Positions 16,404 through 23,427 of a DNA stretch of 64,000 nucleotides are shown piece by piece. Every line of letters starts with the position of its first letter. Position 1 is the first letter of the stretch. This DNA is from Bacteroidota bacterium. GTDB taxonomy: Bacteria; Bacteroidota; Bacteroidia; Cytophagales; Cyclobacteriaceae. The stretch covers positions 62,001 through 126,000 of the forward strand of contig JAFDZA010000011.1 in assembly GCA_018267135.1 (NCBI GenBank). Reading direction: 5' to 3'. The notes under the pieces are model-generated. The model searched no databases. It saw nothing but the letters and a program-made list of their open reading frames with translations, and was not told the origin of the DNA. The translations under genes were made by a program, and so were the position numbers.

Positions 16404-16574
16404 TTAAACGAATAGCCAAATAATATTGATGATGCAAAACTTTGGGTCAAAGCCAAAGATGAGTTGCAACACTATTACGGATGAGGTTATAATAATCGCT
16501 TTGCGATATTTTTTAAAAAGTGGTTTAGTTGCAGCAATCGGTTCCGCAGCCGCAAGATTTAGATTTTTCTGCAT
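16404..16574 (-). CDS. Small membrane protein (56 aa) between arsM and arsC
   Basis: An ORF of 56 codons from ATG 16572-16574 to TAA 16404-16406. Its first 50 bp overlap the end of arsM in another frame, and it ends 3 bp before the arsC start, the spacing of translationally coupled genes. The C-terminal 32 residues are strongly hydrophobic (KAIIITSSVIVLQLIFGF, then FCIINIIWLFV), preceded by a basic KKYRK, which predicts a membrane protein with one long or two short spans and a cytoplasmic N-terminus. I do not know a named family. Location and composition make it a plausible coding gene and a possible membrane component of arsenic handling, but that role is inference. Confidence 0.5.
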   Translation of the reverse strand: MQKNLNLAAAEPIAATKPLFKKYRKAIIITSSVIVLQLIFGFDPKFCIINIIWLFV

Positions 16575-17364
16575 ATACTGTCATGCTAAATATTCCCGTG
16601 TTCCCTTTTTTAAAACTGATTAATTCTTCCTCGTTCAAATAATTTTTTAAAATATCGTCCGGAATATTGATTGCTTTTTCTTTTTGGATAGTTAGGTTGC
16701 TAAATCCGTTTGCCTTGATTAGTTCCAAGTAAACTTGCTTTTGAATAGCACCCGCCACACAACCTGCATACATTTCTGCATCCTTGCGTAAGGCTTCGGG
16801 AAGATGGCCGATTAATACAACATCTGAAATACTGAAATGTCCGCCCGGTTTTAATACACGGAATATTTCTTTGAAAACATTGTCTTTGTTGGGCACAAGA
16901 TTTAAGACGCAATTGCTGATGATGACATCAGCCATGTTTGCCGAAACCGGAATATTTTCAATGTCGCCTTGTCTAAACTCCACATTGAAGAAGCCTAATT
17001 TTTTTGTATTGACTCTTGCTTTTTCAATCATGGCCGGTGTAAAATCAATACCGATAACTTTCCCGTCTTCACCCACATCGGCTCTTGCTACAAAGCAATC
17101 GTTGCCGGCTCCGCTGCCTAAATCAATTACCGTATTTCCTTTTTTGATTTTTGCAAACTGAGTTGGTAAGCCGCACCCCAAACCTAAATCGGCATCCGGA
17201 TTATAGCCCTCTATAGTGGTGTAATCATCACTCATAATGTTATACACTTCGGTGGAGCAGCAGCCGGAACCACAACAGGAAGATTGATTCGTTTCTTTGT
17301 CTTGCAAAGCGATTTCGCTGTATTTTTGTCTTACGATTTCTTTTAGTTGTTCTGAATTTTCCAT
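16525..17364 (-). CDS. arsM: Arsenite S-adenosylmethionine methyltransferase
   Basis: A 279-residue protein with a SAM-binding Rossmann fold (TVIDLGSGAGNDCFVA, VIGIDFTPAMIEKA). The arsenite-binding cysteines of ArsM are in place: LGLGCGLPT, IISNCVLNL and MYAGCVAGAI, the three positions equivalent to algal ArsM Cys72, Cys174 and Cys224. Extra cysteine clusters occur at the N-terminus (SSCCGSGCC) and C-terminus (SCGCGTDCC). It converts As(III) to methylated arsenicals, which are volatile or exported. It lies 18 bp after arsR, and its 3' end overlaps the 56-codon ORF. Confidence 0.95.
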   Translation of the reverse strand: MENSEQLKEIVRQKYSEIALQDKETNQSSCCGSGCCSTEVYNIMSDDYTTIEGYNPDADLGLGCGLPTQFAKIKKGNTVIDLGSGAGNDCFVARADVGEDGKVIGIDFTPAMIEKARVNTKKLGFFNVEFRQGDIENIPVSANMADVIISNCVLNLVPNKDNVFKEIFRVLKPGGHFSISDVVLIGHLPEALRKDAEMYAGCVAGAIQKQVYLELIKANGFSNLTIQKEKAINIPDDILKNYLNEEELISFKKGNTGIFSMTVYAEKSKSCGCGTDCCN

Positions 17365-17382
17365 TTCTGATTTTAGTTTAAT

Positions 17383-17715
17383 TTAACAACACTTGTTTTT
17401 TTTATCGGTGAGTTTGGTTGAAATGTTGCCAAAATAGTTTTGCAGTTTCTCAATAGCTTTTTCATCAATACAGTAACAAATCGCATTGCCCTCAATACTC
17501 CCTTTTATTAACCCTGCATTTTTAAGCTCTTTTAAATGTTGTGAAACAGTAGGCTGCGCCAGAGGCAGTTCATTAACGATATCGCCACAAATGCAAGAGT
17601 TAACTTTTATCAGATACTCCACAATGGCAATCCTTGCCGGGTGGCCTAATGCTTTGGCCAGTATTGCCATTTCGTTTTGTTTGTTAGTGAAATGCTCAGT
17701 CTTGGTTGCCCCCAT
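17383..17715 (-). CDS. arsR: ArsR-family arsenic-responsive repressor
   Basis: A 110-residue winged-helix regulator. NEMAILAKALGHPARIAIVEYL and LPLAQPTVSQHLKELKNAGLIKG form the helix-turn-helix core. Candidate As(III)-binding cysteines are in NSCICGDIV, close to the alpha-3 ELCVCDL-type site, and at the C-terminal end (KKNKCC). In this family metal binding releases the repressor from its operator. It is first in the ars operon, and a perfect 16-bp palindrome lies 11 bp upstream of its ATG. Confidence 0.93.
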   Translation of the reverse strand: MGATKTEHFTNKQNEMAILAKALGHPARIAIVEYLIKVNSCICGDIVNELPLAQPTVSQHLKELKNAGLIKGSIEGNAICYCIDEKAIEKLQNYFGNISTKLTDKKNKCC

Positions 17716-17725
17716 AAGTTTAATT

Positions 17726-17779
17726 TAATATTGCAATATTACGATTAAAATTTAATACCAAATATTATTGCGAATATTT
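17726..17779 (-). promoter_or_regulatory. Candidate ArsR operator: perfect palindrome plus second inverted repeat
   Basis: TAATATTGCAATATTA at 17726-17741 is a perfect 16-bp palindrome starting 11 bp upstream of the arsR ATG. A second inverted repeat, AAATATT (17760-17766) and AATATTT (17773-17779), lies 18 bp further upstream and includes a near-match to the -7 promoter element on the minus strand (AATATTTG). A-T-rich dyads of this size before the regulator gene are the usual arrangement for ArsR/SmtB autoregulation. Confidence 0.6.
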
Positions 17780-17913
17780 TTTTGAGATTCTAAAAAATTG
17801 AATTTATTGAATTTCTCGGCCGGAATCAGCCGAGGTGCTTCAAGTTCGTGTGCTGCTAACGTCTTCGGGCTTCCCGCAGAGCCGGAAAATTTTTTATATA
17901 AGGCAGGTTAATT

Positions 17914-19566
17914 CTACACGAGATACATTTTTTTATAGTACTCATCGGCCATGCGGGAGGAATCGAACCGGGGTGTTACTTCTTTCTTGGCAGTCTTCAT
18001 CAGTTTTATCCATTTGGCGGGCGCATCATAGTACAAGGGTATCACTTCTTTCTCCAGTAAATCATACAAGTTATTAGCCTCAATCCGGTCTCGTTCTTCC
18101 AGGGAAAGTTGATCATCGGCTGTGGTGATGAGGAAACTGTTTTTTCCGTGTTTGGCAAACTCGGGCACCCACCCATCCGGAATGGATACGTTGATACTTC
18201 CGTTCATAGCGGCCGTCATACCCGATGTGCCCGAGGCTTCATGGTAAAGACGCGGATTATTGAGCCACACATCCGATCCTTTTTTTAAAACACCCGATAG
18301 CCAAAGTTCATACCCGGTAAGCACCGTGCAATTGGGCAGGTCTTTGGTTTTCCAGTAAATTTCATTAAAGATATTGATGGCTCCGTAATCTTCGGGGTAG
18401 GGTTTGCCGGCCCAGATAATTTGAATGGGGTAATCCTGATTTTTCACCAATTTTAAAAAACGATCGAAATCGTGAAGTAAAAGGTTAGCCCGCTTGTAGG
18501 CAGCAAACCTCCGGGCCCATACAAAAGTTAATACGTGTGGGTCAAACCATTTTCCTGTTTGGTCGGCCACCACCCGAAACAGTTTACTTTTCAATATTTT
18601 TTTACGCTCGGTCAGTACTTTATTGTTGTCTTTATTAAAGGCATCCTCTAATTCTTCATCTACCCAGTATGTTTTGTTTTGCGCGTTGGTAATCGCTTCA
18701 ATCGAACAAATTCCCTCATTCTTATTCCACATTTTGCGGGCTACTTCGCCATGTAATTGAGAAACGCCATTGGCCCGTTTAGCCATGCGCAAAGCCGCCA
18801 GCGTGTAGTTAAGTGTACCGTGTTCCGGTTTCAGCAATTCGTTTACTCGTTTTACTGTAGTGCCGTTAAAGAAATTCATGCTTTCGAGTAAAGGCATGCT
18901 GTGCTCTTCATTTCCGGCCAGCTCGGGCGTGTGGGTAGTAAAAACAACACGCTTTTTAACTTCTTCCAGATCTTTGTATTTATCGAGCAGGTAAAAACAA
19001 AGCGGTAGTGCGTGGCCTTCGTTTAGATGGTATATGTCGGTGGGGCGCTCCAGAATATCGAGCAGTTTGGCTCCGCCCGCCCCCAGTAAAATAGATTGAG
19101 CAATGCGTGTAGTTTGGTTGGGGTCGTAGAGCCGGTGGGTAATGGTTTGGGCGAGGTAGTCGTTTTCCGGAATATCGGTCGTTAATAAAAAAACCGGAGC
19201 GGTTTTAAAAACTTCCGGCTTTAGCAACATGGCTTTTACGTACACCTTAGCTCCGTGCAGGGTGATAGGAAAAACAATGTTGGTATCGGTTAGAAAAAAA
19301 TAATCCTTGTCGCGAAAGGTAACTTTCAGGGTTTGATCCTGATTCCGTTCCTGGTCGTAATACCCTTTTTTCCAAAGAATGCCGACCCCGATCATATTCT
19401 GTTTTAATTCATACGCACTGCGCATGTGCGAGCCGGCCAAGAAACCCAGCCCTCCGCTATAAATTTTCAGCGATTGGTCGAGGGCAAATTCCATCGAGAA
19501 ATAGGCCACTGGTTTAGAATATTTTTTTTCGAAGGGATAGGAGAAAGGATTAAAAAGCTGCGCCAT
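17914..19566 (-). CDS. glgP: Short alpha-glucan phosphorylase-family (GT35) protein lacking the PLP lysine
   Basis: A 550-residue protein of the short GT35 type. Recognisable blocks are AYFSMEFALDQSLKIYSGGLGFLAGSH, VGVGILWKKGYYDQE-like sequence, DIYHLNEGHALPL, VFTTHTPELAGNEEHSM, FVWARRFAAYKRANLLL and NPRLYHEASGTSGM. In GT35 enzymes that last block continues with Lys, which forms the Schiff base with pyridoxal phosphate; here it continues with Thr451 (GTSGMTAAMNG). Known phosphorylases release glucose-1-phosphate from glycogen or maltodextrin using the PLP phosphate. Without the lysine, classical activity is doubtful and a PLP-free or regulatory role is possible. It is divergent from the GNAT gene. 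Confidence 0.83.
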   Translation of the reverse strand: MAQLFNPFSYPFEKKYSKPVAYFSMEFALDQSLKIYSGGLGFLAGSHMRSAYELKQNMIGVGILWKKGYYDQERNQDQTLKVTFRDKDYFFLTDTNIVFPITLHGAKVYVKAMLLKPEVFKTAPVFLLTTDIPENDYLAQTITHRLYDPNQTTRIAQSILLGAGGAKLLDILERPTDIYHLNEGHALPLCFYLLDKYKDLEEVKKRVVFTTHTPELAGNEEHSMPLLESMNFFNGTTVKRVNELLKPEHGTLNYTLAALRMAKRANGVSQLHGEVARKMWNKNEGICSIEAITNAQNKTYWVDEELEDAFNKDNNKVLTERKKILKSKLFRVVADQTGKWFDPHVLTFVWARRFAAYKRANLLLHDFDRFLKLVKNQDYPIQIIWAGKPYPEDYGAINIFNEIYWKTKDLPNCTVLTGYELWLSGVLKKGSDVWLNNPRLYHEASGTSGMTAAMNGSINVSIPDGWVPEFAKHGKNSFLITTADDQLSLEERDRIEANNLYDLLEKEVIPLYYDAPAKWIKLMKTAKKEVTPRFDSSRMADEYYKKMYLV

Positions 19567-19644
19567 TAAAATATCAGGTTAAAATTAAACGTGCGAAACT
19601 AATACAAGAAGCGAATATGCACCAAGTAAAGTAAGTGATTGATT

Positions 19645-19665
19645 ATGCAAACGTTTGTATTTTTG
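19645..19665 (+). promoter_or_regulatory. Promoter with overlapping LacI-type palindrome
   Basis: TATTTTTG at 19658-19665 matches the Bacteroidota -7 element and reads toward the GNAT gene. Immediately before it, CAAACGTTTG (19648-19657) is a perfect 10-bp palindrome; with flanks it extends to 16 bp with one mismatched pair. The centre CG with AAA/TTT arms resembles operators of LacI-family regulators. It lies in the gap between glgP and the GNAT gene, so it could act on either. No LacI-family gene is in the window. Confidence 0.4.
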
Positions 19666-19689
19666 GGCAATTACTAAAATTTAGATTCA

Positions 19690-20172
19690 ATGAATGTACG
19701 TATTTTTCTTACCTCGGAGGCGCCTATGTTGGACGAGTGTGCTGCATTAATGGCCCGATCCGATCCGTGGAAAACACTAAACCGCACTTTTCAGGATTGC
19801 CGCGATTCGCTGCAAGGAGTGTTTCGTGAAGTATATGTGGCCCAGCAAAACAGAGATATCATTGGCCTCTTCGTTTTGCAAATGCAAGGGACATTTGCCG
19901 GCTATCTGCAAAGCATCTGCATTGCCCCGGAAATGCGCGAGATGGGGGTAGGCACGCAGATGATTCGGTATGCCGAAGAATATGTTTTTAAAACTTCACC
20001 CAATTTTTTTTTATGTGTCTCAGGGTTTAATAAAAGGGCACTCAAGTTATACCAATCACTGGGCTATGAAGAAGTGGGGGTTCTTAAAAATTTTGTAGCT
20101 AACGGTATGGACGAAATTCTGATGCGCAAAACAATGAGCTCCTGGAATGATTTTAAAACCCAATCCAATTGA
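19690..20172 (+). CDS. GNAT family N-acetyltransferase
   Basis: A 160-residue single GNAT domain. The acetyl-CoA-binding motif A is ICIAPEMREMGVGTQMIRYAEEY, with the R/Q-x-x-G-x-G/A pattern. Motif B is FLCVSGFNKRALKLYQSLGYEEVGVL, with the usual N-x-x-A-x-x-L-Y-x-x-x-G-F/Y pattern. It transfers acetyl from acetyl-CoA to an amine; the substrate cannot be told. It is divergent from glgP and followed 28 bp later by the HAD gene. Confidence 0.88.
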   Translation: MNVRIFLTSEAPMLDECAALMARSDPWKTLNRTFQDCRDSLQGVFREVYVAQQNRDIIGLFVLQMQGTFAGYLQSICIAPEMREMGVGTQMIRYAEEYVFKTSPNFFLCVSGFNKRALKLYQSLGYEEVGVLKNFVANGMDEILMRKTMSSWNDFKTQSN

Positions 20173-20176
20173 TTCT

Positions 20177-20184
20177 TATTTTTG
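20177..20184 (+). promoter_or_regulatory. Possible -7 promoter element for the HAD gene
   Basis: TATTTTTG matches TAnnTTTG exactly and lies 16 bp before the ATG at 20201. No clear -33 TTG at the right distance. The HAD gene may also be read through from the GNAT gene. Confidence 0.3.
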
Positions 20185-20200
20185 AGCCTTTTCTTTTTTT

Positions 20201-20854
20201 ATGAACTCATTTGCTTTGGTGTTTGATATGGACGGGGTAATTGTGGATACCAATCCGTACCATAAAACAGCGCTTCGTCAGTTTGCCGAAAAATACGGGC
20301 ATGCCCTTAGTGAAGAAGAACTGATTAAAAAAATTTACGGGCGCACCAACAAAGACTGGATTGCCAATTTATTTCAACGACCAATGACCGCAACCGAACT
20401 GGCTGCTTTTGGCGAAGAGAAAGAAGCCCTATTTCGGGCGATCTATGAAAAAGTTATTTGCGAAGTAAATGGACTGACAACCTTTTTAGAAGAAGCCCAT
20501 AGCCAGGGCATTAAAATGGCCATTGGTACATCGGCTCCGCGCAGCAATGTGGATTTTGTATTGGAGCACACCGGCATTGGAAAATTCTTTTCCGTGATCC
20601 TCGATGAATCGCATGTAATGCACGGCAAGCCGAATCCCGAAATCTACATCAAATGTGCCCAGCAGTTAAATCTTCCTCCCGCGCAATGTATTGTGTTTGA
20701 AGATTCTCTTTCGGGAGTTGCATCAGCTAAAACTGCGGGCTGCCCAGTTGTGGGGGTTGCTACTACGCACACCGGGCAAGAGTTAGGAACAAAGATTGTA
20801 ATAAATGACTTTACAGAATTGTCTCCAACTGAGTTAATCCACCGATTTGCTTGA
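20201..20854 (+). CDS. HAD-superfamily phosphatase/phosphomutase (beta-PGM-like subfamily)
   Basis: A 217-residue protein with all four HAD motifs: FDMDGVIVDTNP (nucleophile Asp and general acid Asp), IGTSAPRSN (motif II), HGKPNPEIY (motif III Lys) and VFEDSLSGVASAKTAG (motif IV acidic pair). A helical C1 cap lies between residues of about 15 and 90. The DGV(I/V)DT form with Thr/Asn and this cap type is shared by beta-phosphoglucomutases and sugar-phosphate phosphatases. The substrate is not decidable from sequence. It is convergent with aguB, 10 bp apart. Confidence 0.9.
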   Translation: MNSFALVFDMDGVIVDTNPYHKTALRQFAEKYGHALSEEELIKKIYGRTNKDWIANLFQRPMTATELAAFGEEKEALFRAIYEKVICEVNGLTTFLEEAHSQGIKMAIGTSAPRSNVDFVLEHTGIGKFFSVILDESHVMHGKPNPEIYIKCAQQLNLPPAQCIVFEDSLSGVASAKTAGCPVVGVATTHTGQELGTKIVINDFTELSPTELIHRFA

Positions 20855-20864
20855 GTTGACGGGA

Positions 20865-21740
20865 TCATTCATCAATAAATCTTTTCGTAATCGGCTGATA
20901 CGAATCTATTCTCCGGTCGCGCAGAAAGGGCCAATGTACGCGTACACTGTCCGTCCTGTCCAGATCAATTTCAGTTACAACAACTTCTTCTTTGTCGTGA
21001 GAGCCTAAATATAATAATCTTCCCAGCGGATTGGCGACAAAAGAACCGCCCCAAAATTTCATCGCCCCATTTTGTTCAAAGCCCACTCGGTTTACACTCA
21101 CTATGTGCACTCCGTTGGCTACGGCATGGCTGCGCTGAATCGTTTGCCAGGCATTGTATTGTTCGGAGTTAGTAGCTTCATCTTGCGAAGTAGCCCAACC
21201 GATGGCCGTTGGGTAAAACAAAATTTCCGCGCCCATTAAGGAAGTGATGCGGGCCGCTTCCGGGTACCATTGATCCCAACAGATTAAAACGCCAATCGTA
21301 GCAAACTTTGTTTTGAAGGTTTTGTAACCGAGGTCGCCCGGAGTGAAATAAAATTTTTCGTAATAAGCCGGGTCATCGGGGATGTGCATTTTACGGTATT
21401 TGCCGAGATACGTTCCATCGGCATCGAGCACGGCAGTGGTATTGTGATAAATGCCTTGGGCACGCTTTTCAAAAAGAGAAGCAATGATAACAACACTCAA
21501 TTCTTTTGCTAAAGCAGATAAGGCATCCGTGGAAGGACCGGGAATGGATTCGGCCAACTTGAAGTGTTCGTAGTCTTCCACATCACAGAAATAAAGTGAA
21601 GTGAACAACTCCTGCAGGCAAACAATCTGCGCGCCTTGCTTTGCAGCTTCGCGGATAGTAACTATTGCTTTAGCCAGATTTTCTTCTTTGTTGGCGGTGC
21701 AGCTCATTTGCACCGTACCAATTTTTACTTGTTTTGCCAC
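20865..21740 (-). CDS. aguB: N-carbamoylputrescine amidase (nitrilase superfamily)
   Basis: A 291-residue carbon-nitrogen hydrolase. The catalytic triad is visible: Glu in IVCLQELFTSLYF, Lys in YRKMHIPDDPAYYEK and Cys in VLICWDQWYPEAAR. The PDDPAYYEKFYFTPGD block and the C-terminal SVRVHWPFLRDRRIDSY region are specific to the AguB/plant NLP1 type. It hydrolyses N-carbamoylputrescine to putrescine, CO2 and ammonia, the last step from agmatine. The usual partner, agmatine deiminase (aguA), is not in this window. Confidence 0.92.
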   Translation of the reverse strand: MAKQVKIGTVQMSCTANKEENLAKAIVTIREAAKQGAQIVCLQELFTSLYFCDVEDYEHFKLAESIPGPSTDALSALAKELSVVIIASLFEKRAQGIYHNTTAVLDADGTYLGKYRKMHIPDDPAYYEKFYFTPGDLGYKTFKTKFATIGVLICWDQWYPEAARITSLMGAEILFYPTAIGWATSQDEATNSEQYNAWQTIQRSHAVANGVHIVSVNRVGFEQNGAMKFWGGSFVANPLGRLLYLGSHDKEEVVVTEIDLDRTDSVRVHWPFLRDRRIDSYQPITKRFIDE

Positions 21741-21814
21741 ATTGATCTATTTGTTGCAAAACTACAATCGTAAATCAGAAAAGGAAAATGGCTTTCTGTC
21801 ATATAAAATCATGC

Positions 21815-22213
21815 CTACTTAAAATTAAAGCTCACAGTCTTTGTTTTTTCGGTGGATAGCATCTGCTCATATTGCCACGACATGCCCACATTCTCGATCG
21901 TGTATTTGAACCCCACTTTCAGGTTGGCATTGGTACGCACCATTTTCTCAAAAGTAATCATGCGATCAATTTTCGGAATGTCTTTGATGGCCATTGGGGC
22001 AAAAGCCGAATCCCAGAGAACAACATTGCCAGCTGAAATGGAGGGCTCAATAATAATGTTACCGGTTTCATTCGAAAAATCCTGATCGGTGAAAAGTTCG
22101 AACTTGATTTGGCGTAGTGACACAGGATGCTGAAGGTTATTATTCGTGCAACTTGACAACACAAAGCATGTAACAAAAAACAAAAATACGACAGGTGTAA
22201 AATATTTTTTCAT
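21815..22213 (-). CDS. Small lipoprotein of unknown function
   Basis: About 132 residues from ATG 22211-22213 (MKKYFTPVVFLFFVTCFVLSSC); a lipobox Cys lies at residue 22. An upstream in-frame start would add 16 residues ahead of the signal peptide and is unlikely. The mature domain appears beta-rich (LRQIKFELFTDQDFSNETGN, ANLKVGFKYTIENVGMSWQY). I do not recognise a family. It is downstream of mnmD on the same strand with 51 bp between. Confidence 0.65.
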   Translation of the reverse strand: MKKYFTPVVFLFFVTCFVLSSCTNNNLQHPVSLRQIKFELFTDQDFSNETGNIIIEPSISAGNVVLWDSAFAPMAIKDIPKIDRMITFEKMVRTNANLKVGFKYTIENVGMSWQYEQMLSTEKTKTVSFNFK

Positions 22214-22264
22214 GCTGCGTGGTTTTTGTCTGTATACGCAGAATGACTTCGATGGTTGCAAAAC

Positions 22265-22951
22265 TTATTGGGAGTGTTTTAAAGCTCGCACCATTTCTCT
22301 TTTGCCGGGCGGGCCCGACAAAGTTTCTACCCTAAGTCCTAATGATTTTAAATCGCGCTTGAGCTGGCCTTTGGCGCAGTAGGTAACCCATACTCCGGAT
22401 GGTTTTAACGCCTGCGTCACTTTTTCTAAAACCGGAAACACCCACATGTCGGGCTGCTTGGCGGGGGCGAAGGCATCGAAGAAAATAATCTCAAAAGTTT
22501 CAACAGGTAATTTTATTTCGTGTATAGATTGATTCTGTTTTTTTAATGTAAAAAATTCATTGATTGCTGTTGATTCTCCCCAGGCACAGGAATGGATTTT
22601 TTGAAATAAGTTTTTTGAATCAGGAAAAGAAATCAAATCAGCATAATTGAGTTGGCAAATAACCTCGGCATCAATCGGGAAGGTTTCGATCGAATGATAA
22701 TTGATTTTAATTTTATTCTCCGTAGCAAATTTCAACGCGAGCAGTGCATTCAATCCTGTGCCAAACCCCACTTCGAAAATAGTTATGCCCTCACAATTAT
22801 TTTTATTGACGAAGAACGCAAGGCCGTTTTTAATAAAAATGTGAAGCGATTCCTGAATGGCGCCATGAGTAGAGTGATACGTTTCGTTCAGCGCTTCATT
22901 CAACAAAGAATGTGAGCCATCTCTCGTTTCTATAATTTTTATCAAATTCAC
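22265..22951 (-). CDS. mnmD: tRNA 5-methylaminomethyl-2-thiouridine methyltransferase MnmD (stand-alone)
   Basis: A 228-residue protein equivalent to the N-terminal half of E. coli MnmC. The SAM site is EVGFGTGLNALLAL, and DAFAPAKQPDMWV with WVTYCAKGQLKRDLKSLG are the MnmC/MnmD-specific blocks. It methylates nm5s2U34 to mnm5s2U34 in tRNAs. The MnmC FAD-dependent oxidase domain is absent, as is common in Bacteroidota. Its start overlaps the ispF stop by 4 bp (ATGA), so the two are translationally coupled. Confidence 0.92.
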   Translation of the reverse strand: MNLIKIIETRDGSHSLLNEALNETYHSTHGAIQESLHIFIKNGLAFFVNKNNCEGITIFEVGFGTGLNALLALKFATENKIKINYHSIETFPIDAEVICQLNYADLISFPDSKNLFQKIHSCAWGESTAINEFFTLKKQNQSIHEIKLPVETFEIIFFDAFAPAKQPDMWVFPVLEKVTQALKPSGVWVTYCAKGQLKRDLKSLGLRVETLSGPPGKREMVRALKHSQ

Positions 22952-23427
22952 ATTTTCGAAATCAATGCCACGGCCAGAGCATTCACCCCTTCTTCGCGCC
23001 CTACATAACCAAGTTTTTCGTTGGTGGTGGCTTTAATGGAGATGTCTTCTTCGCTAATGTTCATTAGCGGGGCCAGTACTTTTTTCATTTCGGGAATATG
23101 CGGATTGATCTTCGGGTTTTCTAAAGTTAAGGTGCAATCCACATTTTCTACCTTCCATCCCTTTTGGAAAAGCATTCGTGTTACTTCTTTCAAAAAATGT
23201 TTACTGCCTTTTCCTTTCCACTGTGGATCTTTATTTGAAAAATGAAAACCAATATCGCGCAGGTTAGCTGCGCCCAGCAGGGCATCGCAGAGAGCATGAA
23301 TGAGCACATCGGCATCGCTATGGCCTACGGCTCCTTTTTCTGATGGCAATTTTATTCCGCCCAGCCACAAATCATGGCCGGCCTGTAGCGGGTGTACATC
23401 AAAACCAAGACCTATGCGGAGTTTCAT
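22948..23427 (-). CDS. ispF: 2-C-methyl-D-erythritol 2,4-cyclodiphosphate synthase
   Basis: This encodes 159 residues, the standard IspF length. RIGLGFDVHPL contains the zinc-ligand Asp and His, VGHSDADVLIHALCDALLGAANL has the third ligand and the substrate loop, and DIGFHFSNKDPQWKG and EDISIKATTNEKLG complete the signature. It forms the cyclic diphosphate intermediate of the MEP isoprenoid pathway. It overlaps by 4 bp both the M16 peptidase gene upstream and mnmD downstream, a tight three-gene operon. Confidence 0.96.
   Translation of the reverse strand: MKLRIGLGFDVHPLQAGHDLWLGGIKLPSEKGAVGHSDADVLIHALCDALLGAANLRDIGFHFSNKDPQWKGKGSKHFLKEVTRMLFQKGWKVENVDCTLTLENPKINPHIPEMKKVLAPLMNISEEDISIKATTNEKLGYVGREEGVNALAVALISKM

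Noticed and set aside
16426..16623. Plus-strand ORF of 65 codons opposite arsM and the small membrane ORF
   Set aside because: Antisense to arsM; the minus-strand frame has better spacing and composition.
17815..17834. GC-rich hairpin (CTCGGC/GCCGAG) after glgP as a terminator
   Set aside because: On the minus strand no T run follows directly, and the adjoining GC-rich stretch has no recognisable function.
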